Source: Bradyrhizobium sp. BR13661 (GTDB taxonomy: Bacteria > Pseudomonadota > Alphaproteobacteria > Rhizobiales > Xanthobacteraceae). Taken from it: 64,000 nucleotides of DNA. The notes beneath the pieces were generated by a model. That model was not told where the DNA came from. It did no database searches and saw only the letters and a program-made list of their open reading frames with translations. Shown in pieces: positions 1-13,030 of the stretch. Both the position numbers and the translations under genes were made by a program. Position 1 is the first letter of the stretch; every line of letters begins with the position of its first letter. The stretch covers positions 1 to 64,000 of the forward strand of contig NZ_JARXWB010000001.1 in the NCBI RefSeq assembly GCF_029892425.1, read 5' to 3'.

Positions 1-121
1 CGGGAGACCGGGCCGGATCACGGCGTCAAGCGCCAAGGACCCAACGGCTTCCCGCCCACCGCCATCATGACAGACTTTCCACACACAGGGACCCAGATCG
101 CCACAAGCAACGTAGCCAGTG

Positions 122-176
122 TGGGCCCCGGCTCTGCAGCACATCACTTCGTGCTGCGCTGCGTCCGGGGCACGAG
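122..176. repeat. dispersed GC-rich palindromic repeat, copy A
   Basis: This 55-base element is matched in inverted orientation by 6515-6570: both share the arms CTCGTGCCCCGGACGCAGCG and GCTGCAGAGCCGGGGCCCA around a variable centre. It can fold into a long hairpin. It resembles intergenic repeats I recall from Bradyrhizobium, where such elements commonly sit between genes. Confidence 0.75.
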
Positions 177-277
177 ACCGACATGGCGAGCGATGATCGA
201 CTTATACAGCTGTTTTGCCCGACGGAACAAGCAATTTTCGGTAAGGCCGAAATTCGTCAATCCCATCAACCCCATCC

Positions 278-303
278 CTACTGTGCATGGGGTTGTTTTC
301 GCG
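278..303. repeat. dispersed 26-bp repeat, copy A
   Basis: A 26-base sequence containing TGTGCATGGGGTTGTTTTCG is found exactly again at 22491-22516. Both copies lie just outside the 3' end of a minus-strand gene (metH here, tadC there). No function is evident; it may be part of a transcript end or a repeat family. Confidence 0.75.
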
Positions 304-323
304 CTTGCTTTTCGAGCGGGCGC

Positions 324-4175
<3,852 letters not shown>

Positions 4176-4181
4176 TGTGCT

Positions 4182-5102
4182 TTACGCCGCCTTCTGCGCG
4201 CTCTTGGCGCGGATGCCGAGCAAATGGCTGATCGCGAACACGAGATCGGCGCGGTTCATGGTGTAGAAATGGAAGGTGTCGACGCCGTGCTTTGCCAGTT
4301 TCTGCACCTGGCCGGCTGCGACCGTCGCGGCCACGAGCTTGCGGGTCTCGGCATCGTCATCGAGGCCCTCGAACTTCGCAGCGAACCAGTCCGGCACGGT
4401 GGTGCCGGCGCGGGTGACGAAATTGCGAGCCTGCTTGAAATTGTGCATGGGCATGATGCCCGGCACGATCGGAATGCTGATGCCGCGGGCGCGGACACGG
4501 TCGAGATAGCGGAAGTAGAGGTCGTTATCGAAGAACACCTGGGTGATCGCGCGGGTCGCGCCGGCGTCGACCTTGGCCTGGAGCGTGTCGATATCGGCGT
4601 CGAAGTCGCGTGCTTCGGGGTGCTTCTCGGGGTAGGCAGACACGCTCACTTCGATGTCGGCATGCCGCTTCTTGATCCCCGCGACGAGATCGGCCGAACT
4701 CTGATAGCCGTCGGGATGGCTGACGTAGGGCGTTCCAATGCCGCCGGCGGGATCGCCACGAAGGCCAACGATGTGGCGGACGCCGACCTCGTGGTAGCGG
4801 TCGACGATCTCGTCGATCTCGCCGCGCGAGGCGCCGACGCAGGTTAGATGCGCGGCCGGGAGCAGCGCGGTTTCTTTCAGGATGCGGGCGATGGTCGAAT
4901 GGGTGCGCTCACGCGTCGAGCCGCCGGCGCCATAGGTCACCGAGACGAATTTCGGCTCGAGCGTGGCGAGGCGATTGATGGTCTCCCAGAGATTCCGCTC
5001 CATATCTTCAGTCTTGGGCGGAAAGAACTCGAACGAGATCGCAGGCCGCTTCAGGTGCCCGTCATGCCCTTCGGGTTGGGCAGGCGTCGTCGTCTCGGTC
5101 AT
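4182..5102 (-). CDS. metF: methylenetetrahydrofolate reductase
   Basis: Flavoenzyme that reduces 5,10-methylene-THF to 5-methyl-THF, the methyl donor used by MetH encoded directly downstream. The 306-residue product has the family signature FEFFPPKT near residue 24, a TYGAGGS segment, and the LRGDP motif of the active-site barrel. I place the start at the ATG at 5102 because the homologous sequence begins there (MTETTTPAQ); an in-frame ATG at 5177 would add 25 non-conserved Arg-rich residues. A GGAG lies upstream of 5102. It is the first gene of metF-metH and is preceded by a hairpin-rich leader. Confidence 0.95.
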   Translation of the reverse strand: MTETTTPAQPEGHDGHLKRPAISFEFFPPKTEDMERNLWETINRLATLEPKFVSVTYGAGGSTRERTHSTIARILKETALLPAAHLTCVGASRGEIDEIVDRYHEVGVRHIVGLRGDPAGGIGTPYVSHPDGYQSSADLVAGIKKRHADIEVSVSAYPEKHPEARDFDADIDTLQAKVDAGATRAITQVFFDNDLYFRYLDRVRARGISIPIVPGIMPMHNFKQARNFVTRAGTTVPDWFAAKFEGLDDDAETRKLVAATVAAGQVQKLAKHGVDTFHFYTMNRADLVFAISHLLGIRAKSAQKAA

Positions 5103-5125
5103 GGCACCATACACTCCAGGGGCTT

Positions 5126-5225
5126 GCCAGCGGTCTGGCCGCCGGGTCTTAGCTCGGGAGACGCTAAGATAAGGCAAAGGCTGGTTTCTCGACAGCCCAT
5201 CGGAGATGGGAAGTAGCCCACTTCC
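5126..5225 (-). promoter_or_regulatory. hairpin-rich candidate leader RNA of metF-metH
   Basis: Five short perfect inverted repeats lie nearly end to end upstream of metF: GCCAG/CTGGC (5126-5139), CTTAGC/GCTAAG (5149-5169), GGCTG/CAGCC (5179-5197), CCCATC/GATGGG (5196-5210) and GGAAGT/ACTTCC (5209-5225). The density suggests a folded 5' UTR. I could not match it to the SAM-II, SAH or cobalamin riboswitch motifs I know, so it is reported as structure only. Confidence 0.35.
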
Positions 5226-5496
5226 GAGTTAGAAATGGCTGAATATTGCGGCGCGATGCTCTTGAGTGGGAATTGCGTTAAACTGGAGAATATTTCATTA
5301 TAATCAATGTATTGAATCTCTTCTTGCAGCTCGATAGATGGCCCAAAAATCGTGGGCAATATGAAGTTTGATCTATGCGGCCTTTGCGTGTCCCAACGTT
5401 CGACATCGGTCGAACGCAAGGCCGCTCGGCCGCACACGCCAGACCTGCGCATGCCCCCCATTGCCGACGCGCGGCCCTCCACTACGTTAACGCGCC
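5226..5496. other. AT-richer divergent promoter region
   Basis: This part of the 394-base gap between metF (minus) and the flavoprotein gene (plus) is clearly less GC-rich around 5240-5350 than its surroundings, as expected for divergent promoters. I see no small gene in it. A perfect palindrome at 5397-5416 is listed separately. Confidence 0.5.
5397..5416. promoter_or_regulatory. palindromic candidate operator
   Basis: CGTTCGAC-ATCG-GTCGAACG is a perfect 8-base inverted repeat with a 4-base centre, about 80 bases before the flavoprotein gene. Outer sequences GGCCTTTGCG (5379-5388) and CGCAAGGCC (5415-5423) also nearly pair. Its size suits a dimeric regulator or an RNA hairpin; no regulator gene lies next to it. 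Confidence 0.4.
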
Positions 5497-6510
5497 ATGA
5501 TCCCGCTTTCAGTCCTCGACCTCTCCGTCGTCACCACAGGCACTAAACCCGCCGCGGCGCTGCGCAACAGCATCGATCTGGCGCGCCACGTCGACGGGCT
5601 CGGCTATGTCCGCTACTGGCTCGCCGAGCATCACAACCTCGCCTCCGTCGCGAGCCCGGCCCCCGATGTGATGATCGGGCAGATCGCGGCGGTGACGAAG
5701 CATATCCGCGTCGGCTCTGGCGGTGTGATGTTGCCCAACCATGCCCCGCTGGTTGTGGCCGAGCGCTTCAAGATGCTGGAGGCGCTGTTTCCGGGCCGCA
5801 TCGACCTCGGCCTCGGCCGCGCGCCCGGCACCGACGGTGCGACGGCCTATGCACTGCGCAGCCGGCTCGATCGTCGCGAGGGCGACGACTTTCTGGAGCG
5901 GCTGCACGAATTGATCCTGTGGGAGACCCGCGAATTTCCCGCAGGTCATCCTTACCACAACGTCGTCGCGATGCCCGACGACAGCCCGTTGCCGCCGATC
6001 TGGCTGCTCGGCTCCAGCGATTATTCCTCGGAGCTAGCAGCGCAAGTCGGAATGGGCTTCGCCTTCGCGCATCATTTCGCGTCCCACGATGCGATCGACG
6101 CGATGGTGCATTATCGCAACCGCTTCCAGCCCTCGGCCTGGCGCGCGACCCCGCACGCGATTCTCGCCGTTGCCGTCGTCACGGCTGATACGGACGAGGA
6201 GGCGGAAAAGCTTGCGACATCCTTCGACCTCAACCGCCTGCGCCGCGACCGTGGTCAATACCTGCCGCTGCCAAGCGTCGAGGAGGCGCTGGCCTATCCC
6301 TATACGGACTCCGAGCGCGTCTCGATCGCCCGCAACCGCTCGCGCCTGTTCGTCGGCAGCCCTGCGACCGTGCAGAAGAAGCTTCAGCCGCTGATGGATG
6401 CGAGCAAGCCGGACGAATTGATGGTGATCACCGCCGTGTACGATCACGAGGCGCGGAAGAAGTCGTATTCGCTGCTGGCGAAGGCGTTCGGGCTCAAGAG
6501 AGCGGCTTAG
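5497..6510 (+). CDS. LLM-class flavin-dependent oxidoreductase
   Basis: Luciferase-like monooxygenase family protein (337 residues), likely a cytoplasmic FMN-dependent oxidoreductase of the YhbW type. Family features include the N-terminal PLSVLDLS strand, YWLAEHHN (residues about 40-47), the [19 protein letters not shown] stretch and [16 protein letters not shown]. The substrate cannot be told from sequence. It stands alone between a divergent metF operon and a convergent pheA, so there is no operon partner. The ATG at 5497 begins the conserved strand directly. No defect seen. Confidence 0.85.
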   Translation: MIPLSVLDLSVVTTGTKPAAALRNSIDLARHVDGLGYVRYWLAEHHNLASVASPAPDVMIGQIAAVTKHIRVGSGGVMLPNHAPLVVAERFKMLEALFPGRIDLGLGRAPGTDGATAYALRSRLDRREGDDFLERLHELILWETREFPAGHPYHNVVAMPDDSPLPPIWLLGSSDYSSELAAQVGMGFAFAHHFASHDAIDAMVHYRNRFQPSAWRATPHAILAVAVVTADTDEEAEKLATSFDLNRLRRDRGQYLPLPSVEEALAYPYTDSERVSIARNRSRLFVGSPATVQKKLQPLMDASKPDELMVITAVYDHEARKKSYSLLAKAFGLKRAA

Positions 6511-6514
6511 ACCG

Positions 6515-6633
6515 CTCGTGCCCCGGACGCAGCGCAGCGTGAAACGATGCGCTGCAGAGCCGGGGCCCATCGCCCGTCTAGGTATCGTGGCCTCTGGGTC
6601 CCGGCTCGCGCTTCGCGCGTCCGGGACACGAGA
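6515..6633. repeat. dispersed palindromic repeat, copy B, between convergent genes
   Basis: 6515-6570 is an inverted copy of the element at 122-176. It is followed by a second hairpin block, GTCCCGG...CCGGGAC (about 6598-6625), ending next to the pheA stop codon. The whole gap between the convergent flavoprotein gene and pheA is made of this element, so it may also serve as a two-way transcript end. Confidence 0.75.
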
Positions 6634-7491
6634 CTAATCCTGCGCCTCGCTGAAGGTCGCGCGGAACGGGTGTCCCGGATAGACGCCGACGATGCGGAAT
6701 TCGCGCGAGAAGAATTTCAGCTCCTCGATCGCGAACGCTAGGCCCTTGTCATCAGGGTGGCCATCGACGTCAGCATAGAACTGCGTGGCGAAGAAATTGC
6801 CGTCGACCATGTAGCTTTCGAGCTTGGTCATGTTGACGCCGTTGGTGGCAAAGCCGCCGAGCGCCTTGTAGAGCGCGGCGGGCAGGTTGCGCACCCGGAA
6901 AACAAAAGTCGTCACCAGTGAGCCCGAGCCTTGGGCGGCCCATTTCGGCTCGCGTGCCAACACCACGAATCGCGTGGTGTTGTGGGCCTCGTCCTCGATA
7001 TCCTCGGCGAGGATGTCGAGGCCGTAGATCTGCGCGGCGAGGCGCGAGGCGATCGCGGCAACGCTCTTGTCCTTGCGTTCGGAAATGTCGCGGGCGCTGC
7101 CGGCGGTATCCGCGTGCACGATCGGCTTGATGCCGAGCTTGCGGATGATGCGGCGGCACTGGCCAAGCGCATGCACATGGCTCTCGACGGATTTGATGTC
7201 GGATAGCTTGGTACCCTTGATCGCCATCAGCTGATGGCGGACCGGCAGAAACCATTCGCCGATGATGAAGAGGCCGGAGGCCGGCAGCAAATGGTGGATG
7301 TCGGCGACGCGGCCGGCGACGGAATTCTCGATCGGGATCATGCCGAGATCGGCCTCACCCGAGGAGATCGCGGACAGCGCGTCCTCGAAGGTGGCGCAGG
7401 GCATCGGCTCGGCGTCGGGATAGGCCTCGACGATGGCGATATGGGAATTGGCGCCAGGTTCGCCCTGGAATGCGATTTTCATCTTGCTCAT
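6634..7491 (-). CDS. pheA: prephenate dehydratase
   Basis: Converts prephenate to phenylpyruvate in phenylalanine biosynthesis. This is the monofunctional form (285 residues, no chorismate mutase domain): an N-terminal dehydratase domain (about 4-180) with the GEPGANSH start and the NTTRFVV motif near 175, then an ACT regulatory domain (about 195-275) with the LESYMVDGNFFATQFY segment that corresponds to the phenylalanine-binding ESRP region in relatives. Feedback inhibition by phenylalanine is the family norm. It is followed 21 bases upstream on the same strand by kdsB, so co-transcription kdsB-pheA is likely. Confidence 0.95.
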   Translation of the reverse strand: MSKMKIAFQGEPGANSHIAIVEAYPDAEPMPCATFEDALSAISSGEADLGMIPIENSVAGRVADIHHLLPASGLFIIGEWFLPVRHQLMAIKGTKLSDIKSVESHVHALGQCRRIIRKLGIKPIVHADTAGSARDISERKDKSVAAIASRLAAQIYGLDILAEDIEDEAHNTTRFVVLAREPKWAAQGSGSLVTTFVFRVRNLPAALYKALGGFATNGVNMTKLESYMVDGNFFATQFYADVDGHPDDKGLAFAIEELKFFSREFRIVGVYPGHPFRATFSEAQD

Positions 7492-7512
7492 GACGGGCCT
7501 TGTAGCAGCGGC

Positions 7513-8253
7513 TCAGGATTTGGAAAGGATGCTGCGGGCGGTCTCGAGATCCGCCGGCGTGTCGACGCCGCGGGGGACGGTGTCGACGATGGTGAAGTCG
7601 ATCCGCATCCCGGCCTCCAGGGCCCGGAGTTGCTCGAGCTTCTCCTGCAACTCCAGCGGCGAGGGCGGCAGCGAGACATAACGCTCCAGCGCGGCCCGGC
7701 GATAGGCGTAAAGGCCGATATGATGGTAGCGCGGTCCGTCGCCGGTCGGCGCCGTCGCACGGGTGAAATAAAGTGCGCGCATGCGCCGGCCGCCGAGTGA
7801 GGTTCCGATCGCCTTCACGACGCTCGGCGCGAGGTCCTCCTCCTCGGTGTGGATCTGCGAGGCCAGCGTCGCGATATCGACCGCGGGGTCCTCCAGCGGC
7901 GGCAGCACGTCGCGGATATTGTCAGTCGTGATCGTCGGGAAATCGCCCTGGAGATTGATCACGATCTCGGCCTGGCCACCCGGATCGAGCTTCTGCATGG
8001 CTTCATAGATCCGGTTCGAGCCGTTGGGGTGATCGGGGCTGGTCATCACTGCCAGACCGCCATCCGCAGTCACGGCGTCCGCGATCTCCTGTGTATCGGT
8101 CGCGACCGCGACCCGGCCGACCGCGGCTTCCTGCGCCCGGCGCAGCACGTGTACGATCATCGGCAGGCCCACGATGTCCTTCAGCGGCTTGCCGGGCAGG
8201 CGGGTCGACGCCATGCGGGCCGGGATCAGCACCAGGATGCGGGGATCGGTCAT
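7513..8253 (-). CDS. kdsB: 3-deoxy-manno-octulosonate cytidylyltransferase
   Basis: CMP-KDO synthetase: activates KDO with CTP for lipopolysaccharide inner-core assembly. The 246-residue product starts at the ATG at 8253 ([24 protein letters not shown], the conserved nucleotide-binding start [12 protein letters not shown]). The open frame continues upstream to 8799 but that part is antisense to cycM and is not conserved-looking. INLQGDFP near residue 100 and the [11 protein letters not shown]-terminal motif are typical of the family. Upstream of pheA in a likely two-gene unit, divergent from cycM. Confidence 0.95.
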   Translation of the reverse strand: MTDPRILVLIPARMASTRLPGKPLKDIVGLPMIVHVLRRAQEAAVGRVAVATDTQEIADAVTADGGLAVMTSPDHPNGSNRIYEAMQKLDPGGQAEIVINLQGDFPTITTDNIRDVLPPLEDPAVDIATLASQIHTEEEDLAPSVVKAIGTSLGGRRMRALYFTRATAPTGDGPRYHHIGLYAYRRAALERYVSLPPSPLELQEKLEQLRALEAGMRIDFTIVDTVPRGVDTPADLETARSILSKS

Positions 8254-8472
8254 CGTTCGAGAGCCTTGAAAACAGGGCGATTTCCGCACCGAGAAATGGG
8301 GTGGGGACGGGTCGGGAGTCGGGTCGCTTATACGGGTTGCCAGACCCGGGGCAAACCGATATCTGAATGGCAAAACTCGGGGAAACAATAAGGAACGTTT
8401 GATTCTCCCGAGGCTCGTCCTGGCGGCCGCCTGGCCGCTTATTCCTTCTTGCGGTGTGGGGCCTGGCCGGAA

Positions 8473-9027
8473 ATGGACTCTTTCGAACTCAACAAGATTA
8501 TCGGTGCGGTGCTCGGCACCTGTCTCGTATTGCTGGTGACGAGCTTCACCGCGAGTGCGCTGTTCTCGCCCAAGATGCCGGAAAAGCCGGGCTTCGAGAT
8601 CGCCGTGAAGGAAGAAGCCGGCGACAAGGGCGGCGCGGGCGCTGCCGCAGCCCCCTCCGAGCCGATCGAAAAGCTGCTCCAGACTGCTTCCGTCGAGAAG
8701 GGCGCCTCCGCCGCCAAGAAGTGCGGTGCCTGCCACACCTTCGAAAAGGGCGGCCCGAACCGCGTCGGTCCGAACCTCTACGGCATCGTTGGCGATCACG
8801 TCGGCGAGGGCCGCGGCGGCTTCAACTTCTCGGCCGGCATGAAGAGCAAGGGCGGCGCCTGGGACTTTGACTTGCTCAACAAGTTCATTGCCAATCCGAA
8901 GGCCGCTGTTCCCGGCACGGCGATGGGCTTCGCCGGTATCCCGAAGGACTCGGAGCGTGCTGACGTCATCGCCTATCTGAACAGCCTCTCCGACAGCCCG
9001 AAGCCGCTCCCGACCGCGGCGAAATAA
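8473..9027 (+). CDS. cycM: membrane-anchored cytochrome c (CycM type)
   Basis: 184-residue class I c-type cytochrome held in the cytoplasmic membrane by an uncleaved N-terminal helix (about 9-30), followed by an Ala/Gly/Pro linker and a heme domain facing the periplasm. The heme site CGACHTF is near residue 82 and the distal Met ligand lies in [10 protein letters not shown] near 155. In Bradyrhizobium, CycM passes electrons from the bc1 complex to the aa3 oxidase; size and architecture agree. ATG 8473 is preferred over an upstream in-frame ATG at 8449 because the anchor helix starts there. A strong terminator follows. Confidence 0.9.
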   Translation: MDSFELNKIIGAVLGTCLVLLVTSFTASALFSPKMPEKPGFEIAVKEEAGDKGGAGAAAAPSEPIEKLLQTASVEKGASAAKKCGACHTFEKGGPNRVGPNLYGIVGDHVGEGRGGFNFSAGMKSKGGAWDFDLLNKFIANPKAAVPGTAMGFAGIPKDSERADVIAYLNSLSDSPKPLPTAAK

Positions 9028-9054
9028 GGCTCTTGGATATCAATCTTGGAATAT

Positions 9055-9080
9055 GCGGCCAGGCCTCAAAGCCTGGCCGC
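9055..9080 (+). terminator. terminator of cycM
   Basis: GCGGCCAGGC-CTCAAA-GCCTGGCCGC is a perfect 10-bp stem with a 6-base loop, 28 bases after the cycM stop codon. Only a short T-stretch (TTCCAT) follows, so it may work as a stem-only terminator or a 3'-end stabiliser. Confidence 0.7.
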
Positions 9081-9240
9081 TTCCATATCAGGGGCTCGCG
9101 GCGTTGTTATCGGGGCGTTTGGCCGCATCCGAGAGGCCGTCCGGCCTTCCAACATGAGGAAAAAGCAACGTATTCGGTCGAAACCTCGCCTATATTGGGA
9201 CCTTTAAAGGAGTAGCCTCCTTCAAGACAGGGATGTTGAT

Positions 9241-11142
9241 TTGGCCATTACCCGACGCGATCTGCTTCTCACCGGCGCGGCCGTCGCTGCGCTTCCCGCC
9301 CTCGGCTCGGTAGCGGGCGTGCCCGTCGTCGGCGCGGCAGAAGCGCAATCGGCCGGTGAACTTCCCTGGCGCCATGCGTTGTCGCTGTTTGGCAAGGTCA
9401 AGTATCCGGCCGACTTCAAGCGCTTCGATTACGTCAACCCGGATGCGCCTAAAGGCGGCGTCGCGCGCCAGATCGCCATCGGTACCTTCGACAATTTCAA
9501 TATCGTCGTAGCAGGCGTGAAGGGGCAGGTCTCCGGCGCCGTCGCCTTCATCTACGAATCCCTCACGACACCCGCACTCGACGAAGTCTCGACCGAATAC
9601 GGCGCGCTGGCCGAAGCCGTGAGCCATCCGGACGATTACTCCTTCGTCATCTACCGTTTGCGCCCGCAGGCCAAATGGCATGATGGCAAGCCGGTCACCC
9701 CCGAGGACGTGATCTTCTCACTCGACTCCTTCAAGAAGCACCACCCGATGTACTCGGCCTACTACAGCCATGTGGTCCGGGCCGAGAAGGTCGGCGAGCG
9801 CGATGTGAAATTCGTATTCGATGCGCCGGGGAACCGCGAACTGCCGCAGATCGTCGGGCAGCTCACGGTGTTGCCCCGGCATTGGTGGGAGGGCACGGAC
9901 GCGCAGGGCAAGAAGCGCGATGTCTCGGCGACCACGCTCGAGGTGCCGCTGGGCTCCGGCCCCTACAAGGTCAAGGAATTCGTCGCTGGACGCTCAATCG
10001 CACTGGAGCGCGTCAAGGATTATTGGGGGCGCGACTTCGCCGCCAATGTGGGGCGCAACAATTTCGACGAGCTGCGCTACGAGTATTTCCGCGATGCCAC
10101 TGTTGCGATCGAGGCTTTCAAGGCCGATCAGGTCGATTGGCGCACCGAGAACAGCGCCAAGAACTGGGCGACCGCCTACGATTTCCCGGCTGTGACCGAA
10201 AAGCGCGTGATCCTGGAGGAGTTCGCTAATCGCAGCTCGGGCGTGATGCAAGCCTTCGTACCGAACCTGCGCCGCGCCAAGTTCAGCGATCCCCGCGTGC
10301 GTCGTGCGCTCAACTGCGCGTTCGATTTCGAGGAGATGAACAAGCAGCTCTTCTACGGTCAGTACAAGCGCGTCAGCAGCTATTTTGACGGCCTTGACGA
10401 GCTTATGGCGACGGGATTGCCGCAAGGCAAGGAGCTTGAAATTCTGGAGACCGTCCGTGCCGAGGTCCCGCCCGAGGTGTTCACGACGCCCTACGCCAAT
10501 CCGGTCGGCGGCAGTCCGGAAGCCGTGCGCGACAATCTGCGCGAGGCGCTCCGCCTGTTCAAGGAAGCCGGCTATGAGGTGCGCGACCGCAAGCTGATCG
10601 ACGTCAAGACCGGCACCCAGTTCTCTCTGGAGCTGCTGAATCAGGATCCGAGCTTCGAACGAGTCACGTTGTTCTACAAGCCGTCGCTGGAACGGCTCGG
10701 CATCGCCGTCAGCGTGCGGACGGTCGATCCGACTCAATACGAGAACAGGACGCGCGAGTGGGATTTCGACGTCGTCACCAACTCCTGGGGCGAGTCGCAG
10801 TCGCCGGGCAACGAGCAGCGCGAGTTCTGGTCGTCGAAGTCGGCCGACATTGCTGGGTCGCGCAATATTGGCGGCATCAAGAATCCGGCGATCGACAAGC
10901 TGATCGAGCGGCTGATCTACTCCAGGGATCGCGATGATCTCGTCGCCGCAACCAGGGCGCTCGACCGGGTGCTTTTGTGGAATCAATACGTCGTGCCGCA
11001 GTGGACCTATACGAAGGTGCGCACCGCGCGCTGGGATCGCTTCGGCCGGCCGGCCGAATTGCCGCGATACGGTCAGTCCGGCTTCCCGCTCATCTGGTGG
11101 TACGACGCAGACAAGGCGGCGCGGATCGCAAAGAAGTCGTGA
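9241..11142 (+). CDS. yejA: periplasmic peptide-binding protein (YejA type), copy 1
   Basis: Extracellular solute-binding protein family 5 (633 residues), the periplasmic receptor of an oligopeptide/microcin-C-like ABC importer. Starts with TTG in the best frame; the first residues carry a twin-arginine signal (TRRDLLLTGAAVAALPAL, then an Ala-x-Ala site near residue 36), implying Tat export. Family features are VNPDAPKGG (about 65-73), the LRPQAKWHDGKPVTPEDVIFS segment and GSGPYKVKEF. Followed five bases later by a second, related binding protein, then permeases and ATPase. Ligand cannot be fixed; YejABEF in enteric bacteria imports microcin C and peptides. Confidence 0.9.
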   Translation: MAITRRDLLLTGAAVAALPALGSVAGVPVVGAAEAQSAGELPWRHALSLFGKVKYPADFKRFDYVNPDAPKGGVARQIAIGTFDNFNIVVAGVKGQVSGAVAFIYESLTTPALDEVSTEYGALAEAVSHPDDYSFVIYRLRPQAKWHDGKPVTPEDVIFSLDSFKKHHPMYSAYYSHVVRAEKVGERDVKFVFDAPGNRELPQIVGQLTVLPRHWWEGTDAQGKKRDVSATTLEVPLGSGPYKVKEFVAGRSIALERVKDYWGRDFAANVGRNNFDELRYEYFRDATVAIEAFKADQVDWRTENSAKNWATAYDFPAVTEKRVILEEFANRSSGVMQAFVPNLRRAKFSDPRVRRALNCAFDFEEMNKQLFYGQYKRVSSYFDGLDELMATGLPQGKELEILETVRAEVPPEVFTTPYANPVGGSPEAVRDNLREALRLFKEAGYEVRDRKLIDVKTGTQFSLELLNQDPSFERVTLFYKPSLERLGIAVSVRTVDPTQYENRTREWDFDVVTNSWGESQSPGNEQREFWSSKSADIAGSRNIGGIKNPAIDKLIERLIYSRDRDDLVAATRALDRVLLWNQYVVPQWTYTKVRTARWDRFGRPAELPRYGQSGFPLIWWYDADKAARIAKKS

Positions 11143-11147
11143 AGGAC

Positions 11148-13028
11148 ATGTCCCGCATGGCGCAGCTTTCACGCCGGCATGTGCTGGTTCTCGGTGTCGG
11201 CGGCGCATTCAGCGCTGCCGCACTCCGCAACGTGGCAGCATCCGAGGGGCCCGCTGAGGCCCACGGCATCTCGGCGTTCGGCGACCTCAAATATCCCGCC
11301 GATTTCCACCATTTCGACTACGTCAATCCTGCCGCGCCGAAAGGCGGTGCGTTCTCGCTGATCCCTTCGGTGCGGTCGTACAACCAGTCCTATTTCACGT
11401 TCTCCTCGCTCAATGCCTATATCCTGAAGGGCGAGGGCGCGCAGGGCATGGACATGACTTTCGCGCCGTTGATGGTGCGCGCCAATGACGAACCCGACGC
11501 GATGTATGGGCTTGTTGCGAAATCGGTGCGGATCTCGCCGGACAAGCTGGCCTACACTTTCACGATCAGGCCCGAGGCACGTTTCCACGACGGCTCGAAG
11601 CTCACGGCGCATGATGTCGCCTTCTCGCTCAATGTGCTGAAGGAGAAGGGCCATCCGCTGATCGTGGTGCAGCTGCGCGATTTCGTGAAGGCCGAGGCGC
11701 TCGACGACGCCACCGCGGTCGTCACTTTCGCGCCGAACCGCGCACGCGACGTACCGCTTTATGTCGCGAGCCTGCCGATCTTCTCGAAGGCGTATTACGC
11801 CACGCGCGCCTTCGATGAATCGACGCTCGATACGCCGCTCGGCTCCGGCCCCTACAAGGTCGGCAGGTTCGAGGTCAACCGTTACATCGAATATGATCGC
11901 GTCAAGGATTGGTGGGGCGCCGATCTGCCGGTCTGCCGCGGCAGCTACAATTTCGACACGGTGCGCTACGAGTTCTATCGCGACCGCGACGTCGCCTTCG
12001 AAGGCTTCACCGGCAAGAACTATCTGTTCCGCGAGGAGCTCACCTCGCGCATCTGGGCGACGCGCTACGATTTCCCGGCGGTGAAGGACGGCCGCGTCAA
12101 GCAGGAGCAGTTGCCGGACGAAACGCCCTCGGGCGCGCAGGGCTGGTTCGTCAACATGCGCCGCGACAAGTTCAGGGATCCGCGCGTGCGCGAGGCGCTG
12201 ATTTATGCCTTCGATTTCGAGTGGACCAACAAGTCGATCATGTACGGCGCCTATGCGCGCACGCGCTCGCCGTTCCAGAACTCCGACATGATGGTATCAG
12301 GCCCGCCCTCGTCGGAAGAGCTCGCATTGCTGGAGCCCTTCCGTGGCAAGGTGCCCGACGAAGTGTTCGGTCAGCCTTTCGTGCCGCCGGTATCGGACGG
12401 CTCGGGACAGGACCGCACCCTGCTGCGCAAGGCGAGCGAGCTGCTCAACGAAGCCGGCTACGTCATCAAGGACCGCAAGCGGGTCTTGCCCAATGGCGAG
12501 CCTTTCACGATCGAGTTCCTGAACGACGAGCAGTCGATCCAGCCGCATCACGGGCCATATCTGAAGAACCTCGCGACGCTCGGCATCGACGCGACGTTCC
12601 GCCTGGTGGATGCGGTTCAGTACCGCGCGCGCGTCGAGGATTTCGATTTCGACATGACTATCGAGCGCTTCTCGATGTCGGCGACCCCCGGCGATTCCAT
12701 GCGGGCGTTCTTCTCCTCGCAGACCGCCAAGACCAAGGGCTCGTACAATCTCGCGGGCATATCCGATCCCGTCATCGACGCGCTGATCGACAAGATCGTC
12801 GCCGCACAGACGAGGGTCGAGCTGACCACGGCCTGCCGGGCGTTCGACCGCGTGTTCCGCGCCGGGCGCTATTGGGTGCCGCAATGGTATGCGAACTTCC
12901 ATCGCGTCGCCTATTGGGACCAGTTCAGCCATCCCGACAAGCCGGCGAAATACGCGCAAGGCGTCGGTGCGCCCGAGAACTGGTGGTTCGACGCGGCCAA
13001 GGCCGCCAGGCTCGAGCAGGCGAAATAA
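11148..13028 (+). CDS. yejA: periplasmic peptide-binding protein (YejA type), copy 2
   Basis: Second family 5 solute-binding protein (626 residues), clearly homologous to its upstream neighbour (shared FGDLKYPADFHHFDYVNP, AARFHDG, LGSGPYKVGRFEVNRYIEYDRVKDWWG landmarks) but well diverged, so this is an old duplication. It also has a Tat signal (SRRHVLVLGVGGAF). ATG 11148 follows a GAAGGA very closely; ATG 11157 is a possible alternative with better spacing. The open frame extends back to 10977 inside copy 1 but that part is out-of-frame noise. Ends 2 bases before the permease gene yejB. Confidence 0.9.
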   Translation: MSRMAQLSRRHVLVLGVGGAFSAAALRNVAASEGPAEAHGISAFGDLKYPADFHHFDYVNPAAPKGGAFSLIPSVRSYNQSYFTFSSLNAYILKGEGAQGMDMTFAPLMVRANDEPDAMYGLVAKSVRISPDKLAYTFTIRPEARFHDGSKLTAHDVAFSLNVLKEKGHPLIVVQLRDFVKAEALDDATAVVTFAPNRARDVPLYVASLPIFSKAYYATRAFDESTLDTPLGSGPYKVGRFEVNRYIEYDRVKDWWGADLPVCRGSYNFDTVRYEFYRDRDVAFEGFTGKNYLFREELTSRIWATRYDFPAVKDGRVKQEQLPDETPSGAQGWFVNMRRDKFRDPRVREALIYAFDFEWTNKSIMYGAYARTRSPFQNSDMMVSGPPSSEELALLEPFRGKVPDEVFGQPFVPPVSDGSGQDRTLLRKASELLNEAGYVIKDRKRVLPNGEPFTIEFLNDEQSIQPHHGPYLKNLATLGIDATFRLVDAVQYRARVEDFDFDMTIERFSMSATPGDSMRAFFSSQTAKTKGSYNLAGISDPVIDALIDKIVAAQTRVELTTACRAFDRVFRAGRYWVPQWYANFHRVAYWDQFSHPDKPAKYAQGVGAPENWWFDAAKAARLEQAK

Positions 13029-13030
13029 TC

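Larger units (their letters stand above)
1..323. other. gene-poor left edge with two repeat elements
   Basis: No convincing gene is visible between the window edge and the metH stop codon. A short open frame on the plus strand from base 2 ends at a TGA at 68-70 and could be the last ~22 codons of a gene starting outside the window, but its Pro/Ser/Arg-rich translation gives no family clue. The rest holds two dispersed repeat elements, annotated separately. Confidence 0.5.

Noticed and set aside
5126-5225. Known SAM-II, SAH or cobalamin riboswitch in the metF leader
   Set aside because: I looked for the characteristic conserved strings of these classes and did not find them; only unassigned hairpins remain.
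11909-13030. Long N-terminal extension in frame with yejB
   Set aside because: It overlaps the well-conserved second YejA gene in another frame. The permease starts MSAYIARR at 13031 with its first helix.
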